From contig NC_091255.1 in NCBI RefSeq assembly GCF_042477335.2, positions 22,422,501-22,486,500 of the forward strand: 64,000 bases of DNA, in the 5' to 3' direction. Under the pieces are notes generated by a model that was not told the DNA's origin, did not search any database, and was given only the letters and a program-made list of their open reading frames with translations. Of this stretch, positions 13,076 through 25,269 are shown in pieces (the first letter of the stretch is position 1; every line of letters starts with the position of its first letter). Position numbers and translations under genes: made by a program. This DNA is from Ovis canadensis. Its lineage: Eukaryota; Chordata; Mammalia; Artiodactyla; Bovidae.

Positions 13076-13190
13076 AAGAGAGGCCCCTTTCTCGTCTGTT
13101 CACTCCCTGCTTCCCAATCCCCAAGTGTCTCTCTCTCTAAGCGTCTGCTGTTCAATTTACCTGCTTCCTGCATGCATGCTCACACTGGGC

Positions 13191-13201
13191 TGTGTGCGTG
13201 C

Positions 13202-13236
<35 letters not shown>
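13191..13236 (+). repeat. (TG)n microsatellite with CG interruptions
   Basis: TG run beginning with TGCG units, followed by a short A9 tract. Confidence 0.95.
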
Positions 13237-13237
<1 letters not shown>

Positions 13238-13784
13238 TTAAAAAAAAAACAAACCAAGGTCACTGGTTCCCTCTTTTCTGTTGTATGCTGTCCAGAGGAG
13301 ACTTCAAGCCCACGGGCAGCGGGGACAGATTGCTGGGTCTGAATGTCCATTCCATCCCGTGGCAAGGGACTAAAGGACTTAACCTCTCTGGAGCTCAGTT
13401 TCTGCATCTGAAAATGGGTACACCATTAATCCTTGTTCTCTGGAAGTTTCTCCCTTGACCTGGACTCTGAGAGCAATCAGGGCTCAGGGAAGTCTGCCAC
13501 CAGGGAAGGTGGGGGAGGACCTTCCAGGAGGCGGTAAACGCCTATTTACAACATGTGTTTCATCTTTCCGCAGACGGTCTAGCTAAGAACAGTTTATCTT
13601 TATCTCTCCAGCTATCGAGAGCAGCTGTTACAATACAGATATCCTTTTTAAAACAGTAGATCCTTGGAGTGAAAACTCATATTTGAAACTTTAAGAAGAA
13701 GTGGCAGAACAGTATCCAGAAAATATCTGGGACCCAGGGCACATGGGTTGGTAATATTAGGAAGATACCGGGGTAGTGCATTAT

Positions 13785-14010
13785 GTGAAGCGCTTGGAGT
13801 CAAGGTGCCCAAGTTCAAGTTCCACCTTACAGAAACGAATAACCTTGAGTCATGCAAACTGTAATGCTGCCAGCCTCAGTTTCCTTGCCCAGAAAGAGGG
13901 CATCATATTTCGTATTATATAAGATTACTGTGAGGATTAAACTGCCATAGAATGCAAAAGTGCTTTGCAAACCATACAGCTCTTAAGCCAGTGTAAATGA
14001 TTATTACTAA
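13785..14010 (+). mobile_element. MIR SINE relic
   Basis: 'gagtcatgcaaactgtaatg', 'cctcagtttccttgccc' and 'tgtgaggattaaactgcc' follow MIR order to the 3' end. Confidence 0.65.
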
Positions 14011-14362
14011 TTTACTGTGATAATGGATTTATGTCAATATTTTGCCACAGGCCCATGCAGTAGCAGATTCTTTTTTTTTTAAATTTTTCAAGAAGGAAAA
14101 TAATTTTCTTATTTTTTTTGTCCTTGGAATATATAATCATTGTAAAAAAAATTAAAGCAAAATGAAAAAGTAGAAGTTTCAATAATCATAGCTGCTGTTG
14201 ACACTTTGAAATCCTTATTTATTTAGAGAGATTTCAATAGATTAAATGAGAAAAAAGTTTCAAACATTTTTATAGTATGACCCTAGTAATAGCTTATGAA
14301 TTACTCCCAATCAAGTATTAGTGAAGAGAAGAAACATGCAAGTTTACTAATTAACATCATAT

Positions 14363-14625
14363 GAGACTTCACTGGTGGCACAGTGGATAGGAATTTGCCT
14401 GCAGGAGACATGGGTTCAATCCCTGGTCTGGGAAGACCCCACACGTCTCAGAGCAGTAACAAAGCTCATGAAACACAGCTACTGACGCCCGTGTGTTTGA
14501 GCCTGTGCTTTGCAACAAGAGAAGCCACCGCAGGGAGAAGCCTGCCCACCACAACTAGAGAAAATCCCTGCAGCGATGAAGACCCAGCACAGCCAAAAGT
14601 AAAATGAATGAGCAAACAAAGTTTT
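14363..14625 (+). mobile_element. CHR SINE (long form)
   Basis: Head 'gacttcactggtggcacag', internal 'gcaacaagagaagccaccg' and 'gacccagcacagccaaaag', ending in an A-rich tail. Confidence 0.85.
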
Positions 14626-15420
14626 TTAAAAATGAGAGAATATGATCTTTTACATTTTGTATAATCTGGAAATTCTACCAATGATTTATAAAGAAGTTTC
14701 ATGTATTTAAATTATAATGATGTACTGGTTAGGACCTAGGTTCAACACGGGTAAAAATGGATACACCATAGTGTAAATTCATAGTTTGGGTGCAGATTAG
14801 CTTAGAGAATGGGCAGTGTTGTCACAAACGGAGCCTTCATAAATGTTCGTTGCTACTATTGTCCCTAATAGTATATTAAGTTTATTCTGTTCCCTGCTTC
14901 TGATGACAGTTAGCTAGTTGATCCAACTAATCTGTGATCACCTAAGGTAAAGTAGTAGGATTCTCAGTTTACAAGGTTTGAAGGTAGAACAGAGGAAGAG
15001 ACGATTGTATGAAGACTCTTCGAAAGTCAGGAGTGGTGGGTGGTAACGGACAGATAGTCAGGCTGGGTGATGGTCCTGGGACTTCTAACTTGTGGTTACC
15101 ACCCTGGCTTCTTTGGTCTAAACTTTAACCACTATACTGAGATTTCACGTGACGTTCTCCCTATCTCCCGGTCCAAAGCTGCATTAGCGCTACTGCCGGA
15201 TTTGCTAATATGTGAAGAAATAGTACTTCTTACCCCTCTGCCAAAGATGGAAAATATTATAGGAACCATCTCATAATTCAGAGCAGAAAAAATTTCTTCC
15301 ATTTAATCTAATTCTATAGTCTTTCCCCTGTCCCTATCAGATAGGAGTTGTTAATACGTGGTATATGCAAAGCTTGGGAGAGAATGAGAGACAGTTTTTT
15401 GAAGTTTTAAAGTTACTTTT
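14626..15420. other. AT-rich intergenic, nothing recognised
   Basis: No recognised repeat or gene. Confidence 0.4.
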
Positions 15421-15424
15421 TAAG

Positions 15425-15545
15425 TTTAGGGGAGAATGGGTACATATATCTATATGGCTGAATCCCTTTGCTGTCCACCTGAAATGATCACAACATTGTG
15501 AGTAGGCTACCCTCCAGTATAAATAAAAAGGTAAAAAAAAATAAA
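15425..15545 (+). mobile_element. L1 3' end fragment
   Basis: 'ggctgaatccctttgctgtc', 'cctgaaatgatcacaacatt' and an A-rich end match the ruminant L1 3' UTR also seen at 27785-28025. Confidence 0.75.
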
Positions 15546-16313
15546 AACAAAATGAAATGTTAAAAAAATTTTTTTTTGATGGTTAAAATATTGGGAAAAA
15601 GGTTTCTTTTTAAAACCACTTTTGCTATCACAGGAAATATCTTCTGTATCATGGAAAACACACACCTCTCCCAGTTTGCAATGAATAGTGTAAATAACAT
15701 TTGTGAATTTAACCACAACAAAAATGTGCCACCTTTTAGGTGGTCTTTGAGGTTTACCTTTCAAAAACTATTTCAAGGAGCTAAGTTTTGGGTTTTTTTT
15801 TTTTTTTCTCTGATCACTGCTGACTGACTAAGGACTCCAGGCTGTTTACACGGGAGAGCTTTAGATACGGTTATTTGTGTGGCATTGTATCAAGGCCTTC
15901 AAATATTTGCCGGGAGGTTTGGTGGAAAATGTCTAGGCCAGTGCAAACACTGCCGGCCCCAGAGAAATCCAGGAGGCTCAGAGGGCCATTCCAGAACCCA
16001 CGCTCTGTTGTATTGTCCCTACAAGGAAACCCTCTGAATCCCTGTCAGACAGAATGAGCCCATTACAGAGACCTATATGGGTTCACGTCATGAGAGTCTC
16101 CTGATTTAGCCACCGCTGGATCCGATCATTCCTCGTCTGTGAGAGGTACAGTGGAAAGCCGTTGATCTCACAGTCAGGCCAGCTGAGCACCAGCCCTCCA
16201 TCTGCTGGGCCACTTACTTGCTGGCCCTCTCTGGGCTCTGACTTTCTTAATATTAAAAGGAGATGACTGAACACAGTGAGCTCTAGGATCCCTCTCTTTG
16301 AACCTATCCATAA

Positions 16314-16525
16314 GGGCTTGCCTGCTGCCTCAGACAGTAAAGAATCTGCCAGCAATACAGGAGACTGGGGTTCAATCCCTGGGTGGGGACGATCCCCTGG
16401 AGAAGGAAATGGCAACCCACTCCAGTACTCTTGCCTGGAGAATTCCACAGACGGAGGAGCCTGGCAGGTTACAGTCCACAGGGTCACAAAGAGTCAGATG
16501 GGACTTAGTGACTAAACAACATCAA
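16314..16525 (+). mobile_element. Bov-tA SINE
   Basis: Near full-length sense copy from 'gggcttgcctgctgcctcag' to 'gtcacaaagagtcagatggg'. Confidence 0.9.
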
Positions 16526-17154
16526 TCTGTCTATAAAGTACCTCTTGGGTGTAGTCACTGAACCAGGCCAGCAGCAGATGATACAAAGAAAAATAGGTTC
16601 TTTGTCTTCAGAAAGCTTGATTGAATGTTTAAACTCTTTTATTATTTCTCAGCTAGCTCCCAGCAGTTCCCTACAAGCTCACAATCTCAGAGGGTATACA
16701 TGGAAACATAATAAATTTTTCATCAATTGTAATATATCACAATGCATGTTGAAATAACACTGTCTGTTTCCCTGAAATAATATTGTCTGCCCACTCTGAA
16801 TTTTTGTACAGGTGACCACACACTCAGAAGGCCAATGTCTGAATAAATCAATCTGTAATAACAGTTACATTTATGTGTAACGATGGCCATACTTTATTAA
16901 GCACCTACTATGTACCAAGCTCTTTGTTAGGTACTTAAAAAATTTTAGCTCAAGAATTTTCACAACAGTCTTGTAAGGTAGGCCATGTTATCTCCACTTT
17001 ACACACAAGGAAAACAAGACTTTTAAGAGGTAAAGAAACCAGCCCAACTTCATATTTATGCTAAGAGGCTTCACGTTTGGCTGTCTGTGTTTCCAGAGTC
17101 AGGTCCCCTAGCCCTGAACCTCTTACTCTGAGTATAATGTTCTGCATTTTACAA

Positions 17155-17200
17155 AGTGTCTATATATATGTATATATATATGTATACATGTATATATGTT
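17155..17200. repeat. TA/TG-rich low-complexity tract
   Basis: Alternating TATATG units between 'gtctatatatatg' and 'tatatatgttttc'. Confidence 0.85.
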
Positions 17201-17219
17201 TTCAGACTTTGAAGACAAG

Positions 17220-17430
17220 CAGATTCAAGCATAGAGAGCTTCAACTTGGTGCTCTGTGACAACCTAGAGGGGTGGGATGGCAGGGGTTTTTGGGGAGGGA
17301 GGTTCAAAAGGGAAGAAATATATGTATACTTACTTATGGCTGATTCACACTGTTGTGTGGAAGAAACCAATACAACACTGTAAAGGAATTATCATCCAGT
17401 TAAAAATAAAACAATAATAATTTTAGAAAA
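17220..17430 (+). mobile_element. Ruminant L1 3' UTR fragment
   Basis: 'gtgacaacctagaggggtgg', 'gggagggaggttcaaaaggg' and 'acaacactgtaaaggaatta' with an A-rich tail. Same family as 36130-36465 and 56425-56940. Confidence 0.85.
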
Positions 17431-17985
17431 GCATAGAGAGCCTACATGCCGTGCCCCAAAATCCCTCGACTAGAGACTGGCAAATATGGGACTCCAAACC
17501 AGGTGTTCTGACTCAAAACACCAGAACTTCCCCTCCTTGCCACATCGCTTGTGCATTGATGACTGACTTGCTTCTCTGTAGGATTTTTTGAACTGCCCAC
17601 TTCCAGGTGGGGCCAGCATGCCACATGTATCTCCCTCTTCCTACTGTTTATACATGGCTTCCTATTTCCTTCCTCAAACCTACTTTTCCTCCAATCCCCC
17701 AGTTCTATAAATGGTATGTCCATCTTTCGACTGGTTCGTGCCTCTGAACAAGATGGCATCCCTGTCCCTGACACCTGTATCTTACCTTCAGCCACCCCTG
17801 TTGGATCTTCCTTCAGAGTAAACCCAGAAGCTGGTCCCTTCCCGGCACCCCCATCAACACCCCCTCCATCATCCCAGGCGTCTTTCCTATTGTCTGATCT
17901 GGTCCCCTGCTTCTGTTCTTGCCCCCTGTAGTCTGTTCTCTACAGAGCAGCCAAGGAGTTTTCGTCCAATCAAAAGGTAATGTTT
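17431..17985. other. Intergenic, nothing recognised
   Basis: Pyrimidine-rich single-copy stretch. Open frames here lack recognisable domains. Confidence 0.4.
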
Positions 17986-17986
17986 G

Positions 17987-18250
17987 GACTTCCCCTGTGG
18001 TCCAGTGGTTAAGAATTCATGTGCCAATGTGGGGGATGTGGGGGACATGGGTTCGCTCCCTGGAAGACTCCATAGGCTCTGGGGCAACTAAAACTGTGCA
18101 TCACCACTACTGAAGCCCACACGGTGCGATTACTGAAGCCTGTGCACGTAGAGCTGGAGCTCCACAACAAGAGGAGCTGCCGCCCTGAGAAGCCTGCGCA
18201 CAATTAGAAGAATCTTATGTGCAGCCAAAATAAAATAATAAATAAAAATT
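17987..18250 (+). mobile_element. CHR SINE (long form)
   Basis: 'gacttcccctgtggtccag' to 'gcagccaaaataaaataata', including 'acaacaagaggagctgccg'. Confidence 0.88.
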
Positions 18251-20290
18251 TAAAGAGAGATCATGCTGTTCTCTGCTTCTAAATAGACAGTGGCTTCCTG
18301 TCTCACTCAGAGCAAAAGCCTGATGGAAGGTACTTGACTCCAGCCACAGGGTCTCCTTGCTGTTCCTGGAAACTGCCAGGCACGTCCCTGCCCCAGGGCC
18401 TTTGCACTTGCTCTTTCCCTGCCCTGGGTGATTTTCCCCAAAGATCTCTCCCTCAAGCCTCTACTGATTTGTCATCTTCTCTGTGAGGCTTTTTCCTGCT
18501 CACCCTTAATAAAATTGTAGCCCACCCCTTATTTGATATTCTCAAGCCCCATTCCCTTGCCTTTTTTTCTTCTTGTTCAGAGCATTTATCTTTATCTGAC
18601 AAGTCATGTGCTGAACTACGTAATTGGTTTGTTGTCTGCTTTCTCAACACTAAGCCCCAGGAAGGCAGGGATTCCTTTTTTTTCAGTGGGGTTGGGGCAG
18701 CGAGGTCGGGCTCATTCTCTGCTGGTAGAATCTCCTAGTGCCCCCTGGGCAACCCATATAACCCCAGAATCTAGAACAATGCCTGGCACGTAGTGGTCCC
18801 CAGTAAGTGTTTTCTGAATGAATGAGTGAACGAATGAAAAACTCCCCTGGTGTTTGAATTTCAGTCCTGCCTGGTTTCGTCTTTACACCATCTGCAGAGC
18901 AGATCGTTGGTAGTCACATGGCAGTTCTTCCGAGGTATGGTTCATTTACCACTGCCTTTTCACCTGAGCCCAGCTCCTACCCAAGAAGCTCTCCCAAGAG
19001 GCTTGGGTGATGCGTGGCGGTACTGGGAACTTCAGGACTAACCTGTATTTTGTGATTGTAACAAGGGACGTTGACTTGGGCACTGTCCTAGACTCCTGGA
19101 TGTTCCCCTCTCCTACAACACTCTCATTTTTAGGAGTCACCCAGCTACTGAAGGCCAACCATTCTGCTTGTCGAATGATAATTATTCAAATGTTGCCTGG
19201 TCATATGAGAAATGTTCAGCCACAAAGACAGAGAGTGAAGTAGGCAAGAAAGAAACCTCATATGAATACCCATCATTTCCCCTCCTCTCTAAAGGGGTAA
19301 ATGCCCTCGAAGAGCCCCTGCATTTCTGGATTGAAGAGAGAGGGCAGGAGCACAGGAGGAGAGGCAAGGGTATTTATTTTGTAATTTGTGAAAAAGGAGT
19401 CACTGATCCAAGCTTCTGCCTGAGATATTGAATGATAGGATTGTCATTCAAAATTTCTTTAGGGGTGACGCAGTCGATTAAAAACAAAGCATACACTTAA
19501 TTTTGTGAATGAGGAAACAGACATCAAGGAACAGTTGTATTTGCCTTCATCTACCCAAAGTGTCCCTGACCATCTCTGGAGGAGTGTGTCCTCATGAAAC
19601 CCAGCAGTGAGAAAGAGAGGAAGAAGTGAAACTCATTATTCAAGCCCTCCAACCCCGCCCTAGTGTTGAGTCATGGCTAGGAGCAGAGAAGGCAAGCCTG
19701 GGAAGAACTTTAGAAGTGGCATCAGAGATCTAGCTGGAATGGTTCCTAGAGATGTCGAGAGCAAGCTTAGTGGTCCCTGGCACATGGGGCAGGGCAGAGG
19801 GGATAATGACTCTGGGTCCTGGTCACATGGGCAGTTCATGACTGGAGAAGAGCCAGAATTCGCCCATCGTCAGATGCCACATGGAGCCATGTCCAGGGTC
19901 TCCTTAAATGACCTCGGTGACCAGCCGGTCTCATACCCTCATTTTCCAGATGAAGAAACAGAGACCAGTAAGGCAGAAAGAGCGGTGAGGCCAAGAAAGA
20001 TATTTAAAATGGACCTTCACCCCTTCGGGTTCTCTTGAGTTTATTTAAGCAGGCCTTGCAGTTCTTTCTGTCCTTCAGTGTCAGAGTAACTGATCCATCA
20101 ATTCTGTCTAGTCTCTGAGGAAATGATCTTGAACTTGAAAATCAAATGCCTAGATTCACTGGACCAAGTTAATTTCTTGTACGGTCCCTTCTGTTCCATG
20201 CCAGTGTTTCTGCCCGGGAGTGGGGTCAGTTTGGTCAGGGCAGAGGGAAGTATAGAGGACTCTCCCAGGGCCATCACTTAACAACAAGGA
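18251..20290. other. Intergenic with L2/MIR-like traces
   Basis: 18560-18830 looks like an L2/MIR3 3' portion ending in 'gcctggcacgtagtgg' and a gaatgaatg tail. 19660-20040 contains an open 121-codon frame without recognisable motifs. No gene supported. Confidence 0.45.
18736..18748 (-). promoter_or_regulatory. Weak CTCF-like core
   Basis: TAGTGCCCCCTGG reads CCAGGGGGCACTA on the minus strand, matching the 3' core of the CTCF motif, but the upstream half is poor. Confidence 0.25.
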
Positions 20291-20296
20291 AAGGAG

Positions 20297-20633
20297 TGTC
20301 CTGCTGGTTAACGAACTCCGGGTAGGTGAAGCGCACGCTGAGGAGCTGGAAGAAGACTCAAGGAGCCATGGGGCTTGTAAGCACGCTTTATTTTGGGGTG
20401 GCTGATGCAGCAGCCAAGGACTTTCCGAGTGGCCTTATTTAGCACTGCCAACAGAAGGGGCGACCCTCCAAAGAGTTGTATAATGGTGCGCCTGTACCAT
20501 ATCCTGTATGAGCTCATTTATCACGTACGCGTGCTAAGTCATTGTCTACAGGAAATGAGGTGAGAGAACCTGGCCGCCGCCACCTTGGGAGAGCCTGACT
20601 GTGGCCATCTTGGCCTGGTAATGCTCCCCCACA
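20297..20633 (-). mobile_element. Solo LTR of an endogenous retrovirus
   Basis: On the minus strand it begins TGTGGGGGAGCATTACC and ends CAGCAGGACA, i.e. TG...CA, over 337 bp. An AATAAA (minus strand, 20392-20387) precedes a C/T-rich U5-like part. No internal retroviral genes adjoin it. Flanking 4-mers (GGAG and GAGG) are not a clean duplication, so the boundaries may be off by a base or two. Confidence 0.6.
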
Positions 20634-21004
20634 GAGGGACACTTAGTTCAGGCTCCCCAGAGCAGGCTCTCCCAGTGTTCTTGGCATACAGCAGGTGCTA
20701 ACCAGGTGATTGTTGGATTGCCCCAGTAGATGCCATGCTGGAAGACTTGCAAGCTATCGATTTCGCCATTGGCCAACGGATGAGTTTACCCATCATGCAA
20801 ATACTCTACGTCCAGAATTATACTCAGAATTGTGTAATAGTCAAGAGACATATGTGTGTTTTTATTCTGATCTTCATGGGTCTGCAAACCTTGTTCAGTT
20901 CCATCCCCCATGACACAAATTGAGCAAACTATGAGACAGTTCCCACGTAAGACCATACAATTGAGAAGACTGTGGGAGTGGATGTGAAAGCAATTTTTAA
21001 CAAA

Positions 21005-21250
21005 TTAATTATTATTTATTTTTGGCTGAGCTGGGTTTTCATTACTCTCTAGTAATGGTTTGTGGGCTTTTCACCAAGGTGGCTTCTCTTGTTGGAGAAC
21101 ATGGGCCCTAGGGTGTGTGGGCTTCAACAGTTGCGTCACATGGTCTTATTTGCCCTGTGGCGTGAGGAATCTTCCCGGACCAGGGATCAAACCTGTGTCC
21201 CCTGCATTGGCAGGCGGATTCTTAGCCACTGGACCACCACGGAAGTCTCA
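21005..21250 (-). mobile_element. CHR SINE (long form)
   Basis: Antisense: 'tatttatttttggctgagct', 'ggtggcttctcttgttgg', 'gaccagggatcaaacctgtg', 'ccactggaccaccacggaag'. Confidence 0.88.
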
Positions 21251-21285
21251 GCAATGTCTCTCCATTGTTGTGCTGATGTAACACT

Positions 21286-21492
21286 GCGTGCATGCTAAGT
21301 CATGTCAGACTCTTTGTGACCCTATGGATTGTAGCCCTCTGGGCTCCTCTGTCCATGGGATTTCCCAGGCAAAGATAATGGAATGGGTTGCCATTTCCTC
21401 TTCAATCCCGAACCAGGGATCAAACCCAAGTCTCCTGTGTCTCCTGCACTGCAGGCAGATTCTTTACTGCTTGAACCCTCAGGGAACCCCGA
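21286..21492 (-). mobile_element. Bov-tA SINE, left arm of an inverted pair
   Basis: Reverse copy from 'gcatgctaagtcatgtcag' to 'gaaccctcagggaacccc'. It abuts the sense copy at 21503-21700 with about 10 bp between. Confidence 0.9.
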
Positions 21493-21502
21493 TGTAATAG
21501 CG

Positions 21503-21700
21503 ATGGGGTTCCCGTGTAGCTCAGTTGTTAAAGAATCTGCCTACAATGTGGGAGACCTGGATTTGATCCCTGAGTTGGGAAGATCCCCTGGAGAAGGGAA
21601 CGGCTATCCACTCCAGTATTCTTGCCTGGAGAATTCCATGGACAGAGGAACCTGGTGGGCCACAGTCCACTGGGTCTCAAAGAGTCAGACAGAAAACTAA
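21503..21700 (+). mobile_element. Bov-tA SINE, right arm of an inverted pair
   Basis: Sense copy from 'gatggggttcccgtgtagct' to 'aaagagtcagacagaaaac'. Its 3' end continues into a segment repeated at 34960-35120. Confidence 0.9.
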
Positions 21701-22099
21701 CACACTTTACTTTTCAGGGCTGAGTCAAACCGCAATGATTTTCATGGGCAAAACAAGCAGAGCCTGGCAGGCATGGAGTCGCAAAGAGTTGGATCCGACT
21801 GAGTGACTTTCACTCAGTAGTAAAGATCATCATCACCGTCATCATCATAGCTGCCTTTCTCTGAGCAGTCAGTGAAGCTGCTACTAAGTACCTGCTACTT
21901 ACTAGCACATGCTAATTACTTTACAGATGTTGTCTCATTTAATCTGCCTAACGACCCTAGCAGGCTAATATTACCCACTTGTCTGAGGTCTCGTAGCCAC
22001 AGAAGCTAGAATTTGAACCCAAGTCCATCTTGCTCCAAAGCCACATTTTTGGTGTTGACACCCACAACCCACTCAGCCTTCTGCCCTACTCTAGGCCTC

Positions 22100-22143
22100 T
22101 GTGTGTGTGTGTCTGTGTCTGTGTGTGTGTGTGTGTGTGTGTG
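22100..22143 (+). repeat. (TG)n microsatellite with TC interruptions
   Basis: TG run broken twice by 'tctg' units. Confidence 0.95.
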
Positions 22144-22624
22144 GCTTCTTTAAATATGACTCTTAAGACCTTTTAAACTCTCTCCCCATCGACTGGCCAC
22201 CATGTCTTTTCAGACCAGTGGCTCTCAAACTCACACAAGAGGGTCCAGATGAGTGAGAAAAGAGGGGGAGCTGGCTGTAACCTGGGGCTCCTTTGCTTCC
22301 ACCCAGCCTCACCGTCAAGTGGAGCATCACCCCTGCTGCTCTGCTCCCTCTGTGCCCCCAACCTTCCTGTTTTCCTCTGTGCAAACTTGCTCTCGTGAGG
22401 TCTGCCTGAAATGCCAGGAATAAAATTGTCTCTGAAGCCAGCTCTCCTTGAGTTACCTTAGGGCACGCCTCTCACCCCGTTCCTCACCCAAGTGTGTTTC
22501 CCTGGGGGTGGGCTTGGGTCCCGTGGGTGCCCAGTAACTTCTCCCGCCTCGGACTGTGCCTGGAAGCTGCAGCTCTGCTGTTCTGCTCTCAGGGCCTCTG
22601 GCATTTAGGTGCTGGATCACTTTG

Positions 22625-22741
22625 TTTCCTCTTATTTTTTGGCTCTGCCGTGTGGCCTGCAGGGTTTCAGTTTTCTGACCAGGAGTCTGCCCCTGCAGTG
22701 GAGGCTCAGAGTCCTCGCCACTGGGCCACTAGGGCGGGCCC
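22625..22741 (-). mobile_element. CHR SINE fragment
   Basis: 'tttttggctctgccgtgtgg', 'gtttcagttttctgaccagg', 'cgccactgggccactagggc' follow the antisense CHR head. Confidence 0.7.
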
Positions 22742-22895
22742 TGAGTGCTGGATTTGAGTGCACCCTCGCCTGCTCCTGTGATCACGCAGTCTCCAGGGTC
22801 ATGTGGTAGGGCACTAAGGGGACCAACCTACTCGACCTCCTCAAATCACCGGCTGGCTTCTGCATCCACTGAAATTAAAATCACCCTACTACAAC

Positions 22896-23183
22896 TACTA
22901 AAGGAAATCAACCCTGAAGATTCGTTGGAAGGACTGATACTGAAGCTGAAGCTCCAATACTGTGGCCACCTGATGAGAAGAGCCAACTCATCAGAAAAGA
23001 CCCTGATTCTGGGAAAGACAGGAAAAGAAGGGGTGACAGAGAATGAGATGGTTGGATGGCATCACTGACTCAATGGACATGAGTTTGAGCAAGCTCCGGG
23101 AGATGGTGAAGGACAGGAAAGCCTGGGGTGCTGCAGTGCTGGGGGTGGCAAAGGGGTGGCACGACTGAGTGGCTGAACAACAA
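22896..23183 (+). mobile_element. BovB (RTE) LINE 3' end
   Basis: Encodes, with frame breaks, the C-terminal BovB region (peptides like LKLQYCGHLMRRANSSEKTL), then the 3' terminal 'cgactgagtggctgaacaac'. 5'-truncated, inactive. Confidence 0.88.
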
Positions 23184-23201
23184 TAGCTACTACCACTATC
23201 A

Positions 23202-23572
23202 CTGCTGCTGCTGCTGCTGCTGCTGCTAAGTCGCTTCAGTCGTGTCCAACCCTGTGCGACCCCACAGATGGCAGCCCACCAGGCTCCCCTGTCCCTGGGA
23301 TTCTCCAGGCAAGAACACTGGAGTGGGTTGCCATTTCCTTCTCCAATGCATGCAAGTGAAAAGTGAAAGTGAAGTTGCTCAGTTGTGTCCGACTCTTCAT
23401 GACCCCATGGACTGCAGCCCACCAGGCTCCTCCGTCCACGGGATTTTCCAGGCAAGAGTACTGGAGTGGGGCGCCATTTCCTTCTCCAGGGGATCTTCCC
23501 GACCCTGGGATCAAACCTGGGTCTCCTGCATTGCAGGCTGATTCTTTACCAACTGAGCTATGGGGGAAGCCC
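23202..23572 (-). mobile_element. BOV-A2 SINE with (CTG)n start
   Basis: Two related units: 'taagtcgcttcagtcgtgtc'...'gtgggttgccatttccttct' and 'gaagttgctcagttgtgtcc'...'gagctatgggggaagccc', joined by 'gcaagtgaaaagtgaaag'. A CTG trinucleotide run (23202-23227) forms its tail side. Confidence 0.92.
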
Positions 23573-24365
23573 ACCATTACTATTACAATCACTACCATTG
23601 CCCCTGTTATGGCTGGCTGCTGTCGCCAAAGTCTTCTGTGCTTGACTCAGGGTATTTTACTTAAATTGCCTCATTCCATTCTCACAACAATCCTTGAGGT
23701 AGGAAATACTCCCATCCTTATTTTACAGATAAGATAACTAAGCCTTGAAGAGACCCATGAGTTGTCAGAATTTCCACTGCTGGTAAGAGGCAAGTCAGGC
23801 TCTGAATCTGAATCGTCTGACTTTTGGAGCCCACGCACTTCACCCCTGTGCTCGGTGGTCTGCCGGGTGAGGAGGTAACACAAGCGCTGGAGGCAGGGAG
23901 GCCTGGGCTAGACACCTCACCAGGGAGGGTAACAGGCAAGATGGTCTTCCCTGTAAAATGGGGATTTCCCTGACGTGTATAGAGTTCTTCCGAGGATTAA
24001 ATGAGAGGATGTGTATAAAACACGTAACAGAGAAGCTGCACATAATCTACCCTGATTCCCGGGGAGCCTATCAGACCTTCTGTCTCCGACTCTCTGCCCA
24101 CAGCCAACAATAGGTCCTCTGCAAACGTTTGCAGAGTGACTCACTCTCCACTCAGGCCATACACACTGTGCGTTAATCATTCATTCGTCCACTCACTCAT
24201 CACGCAATTATTGAGTACCTACTGTATGACAGGCACAGTGCTCAGATCGTGGGGGATAGAACGGAGGAAAGCAGACAGGGTCACTGCCTCGGCAGACCAC
24301 ACCCTGGTGTGCAGGCTCCAGGGTCTGCAAAGGCCAGTGACGGCACGGAGCAGCTAGGTGGCGGC
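23573..24365. other. Intergenic with MIR-like traces
   Basis: 'tattttacagataagataac' near 23720 and 'ttgagtacctactgtatgac' near 24210 indicate old MIR/L2 remains. No gene. Confidence 0.45.
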
Positions 24366-24369
24366 GGCG

Positions 24370-24573
24370 TTTAGTCGCTAAGTCCCGTCTGACTCTTTGC
24401 AACCCCGTGGATTATAGCCTGACAGGCTCCTCTGTCCATGGGATTCTCCAGGCAAGAATACTGGAGCGGGTTGCCATTTCCTTCTCCAGGGGATCTTTCC
24501 AACCAATGAATCGAACCCAGGTCTCCTGCACTGCAGGCAGATTCTTTACCAACTGAGCTCTGAGGGAAGCCCA
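24370..24573 (-). mobile_element. Bov-tA SINE
   Basis: 'tttagtcgctaagtcccgtc' to 'gagctctgagggaagccc'. Confidence 0.9.
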
Positions 24574-25265
24574 AGCTATGAGGGAAGCCAGGTCAAATAA
24601 CGTCTTAGGAGACTGGGGAATAGAGAGCTGAAAGGGGACAGCTCCCATCAAAGGAAAGAGAAATTCCACTGGTGGATGGATCAGATGCATCTTGTCAAGG
24701 GCCAGGAAGTGGTCAAAGCTAGCAGCCCAGAGACGCATGCCAGGTGACCGGTGCCTCTTCGAGGGTACTAACCTATTCTCCCATAGCAGTTCCATTGAAG
24801 AGGGGGCACCGGGACAAGTAGAGGTTCTTTCAGAATCAGTAAGGGACAGATTGCTAACCAAGAGAAAAGACTCCCATCTCATGCCAAGCACTGGACTGGA
24901 CTCCAGTTCTCGCCACTCACAAATGGGCCCCCACTTGACAGATGAGAACACTGAGGCTCTCAGACATTCAGTGACTTATTCAAGTTACTGAACGCGGATG
25001 TCAGCATGCAAACCTGGATCCATTTTGTTCCAAAGCCCAGACTCTTTCCGTCATGGGACACGTTTCCTCTTTCTTTTACTGAAGAGGCAGGAAGCCCAGG
25101 GAACTTCCTCCCTCAGCTCTGATCTCCCAGGGGAGAGGAGTGGTCTGAGGTGGTGTTTCCTGTGACCTAAGGGAATGGCAACGTCTTCCATATGAAGGAA
25201 GCCGTGCTTGGTACCACATAGGGTCATTGATGGGACGAGGTCAAGGCCATGGGGCAGTGAGGGTA
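24574..25265. other. Intergenic, nothing firm recognised
   Basis: A MIR-like trace near 24930-25010 ('gacagatgagaacactgagg'); otherwise single-copy. Confidence 0.4.
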
Positions 25266-25269
25266 GTGA

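Noticed and set aside
23236..23598. Long open frames on both strands near 23.2-23.7 kb and many similar ones elsewhere
   Set aside because: They are translations of Bov-tA/BOV-A2 SINEs (recurring peptides such as GNGNPLQYSCLENPMD), not genes.
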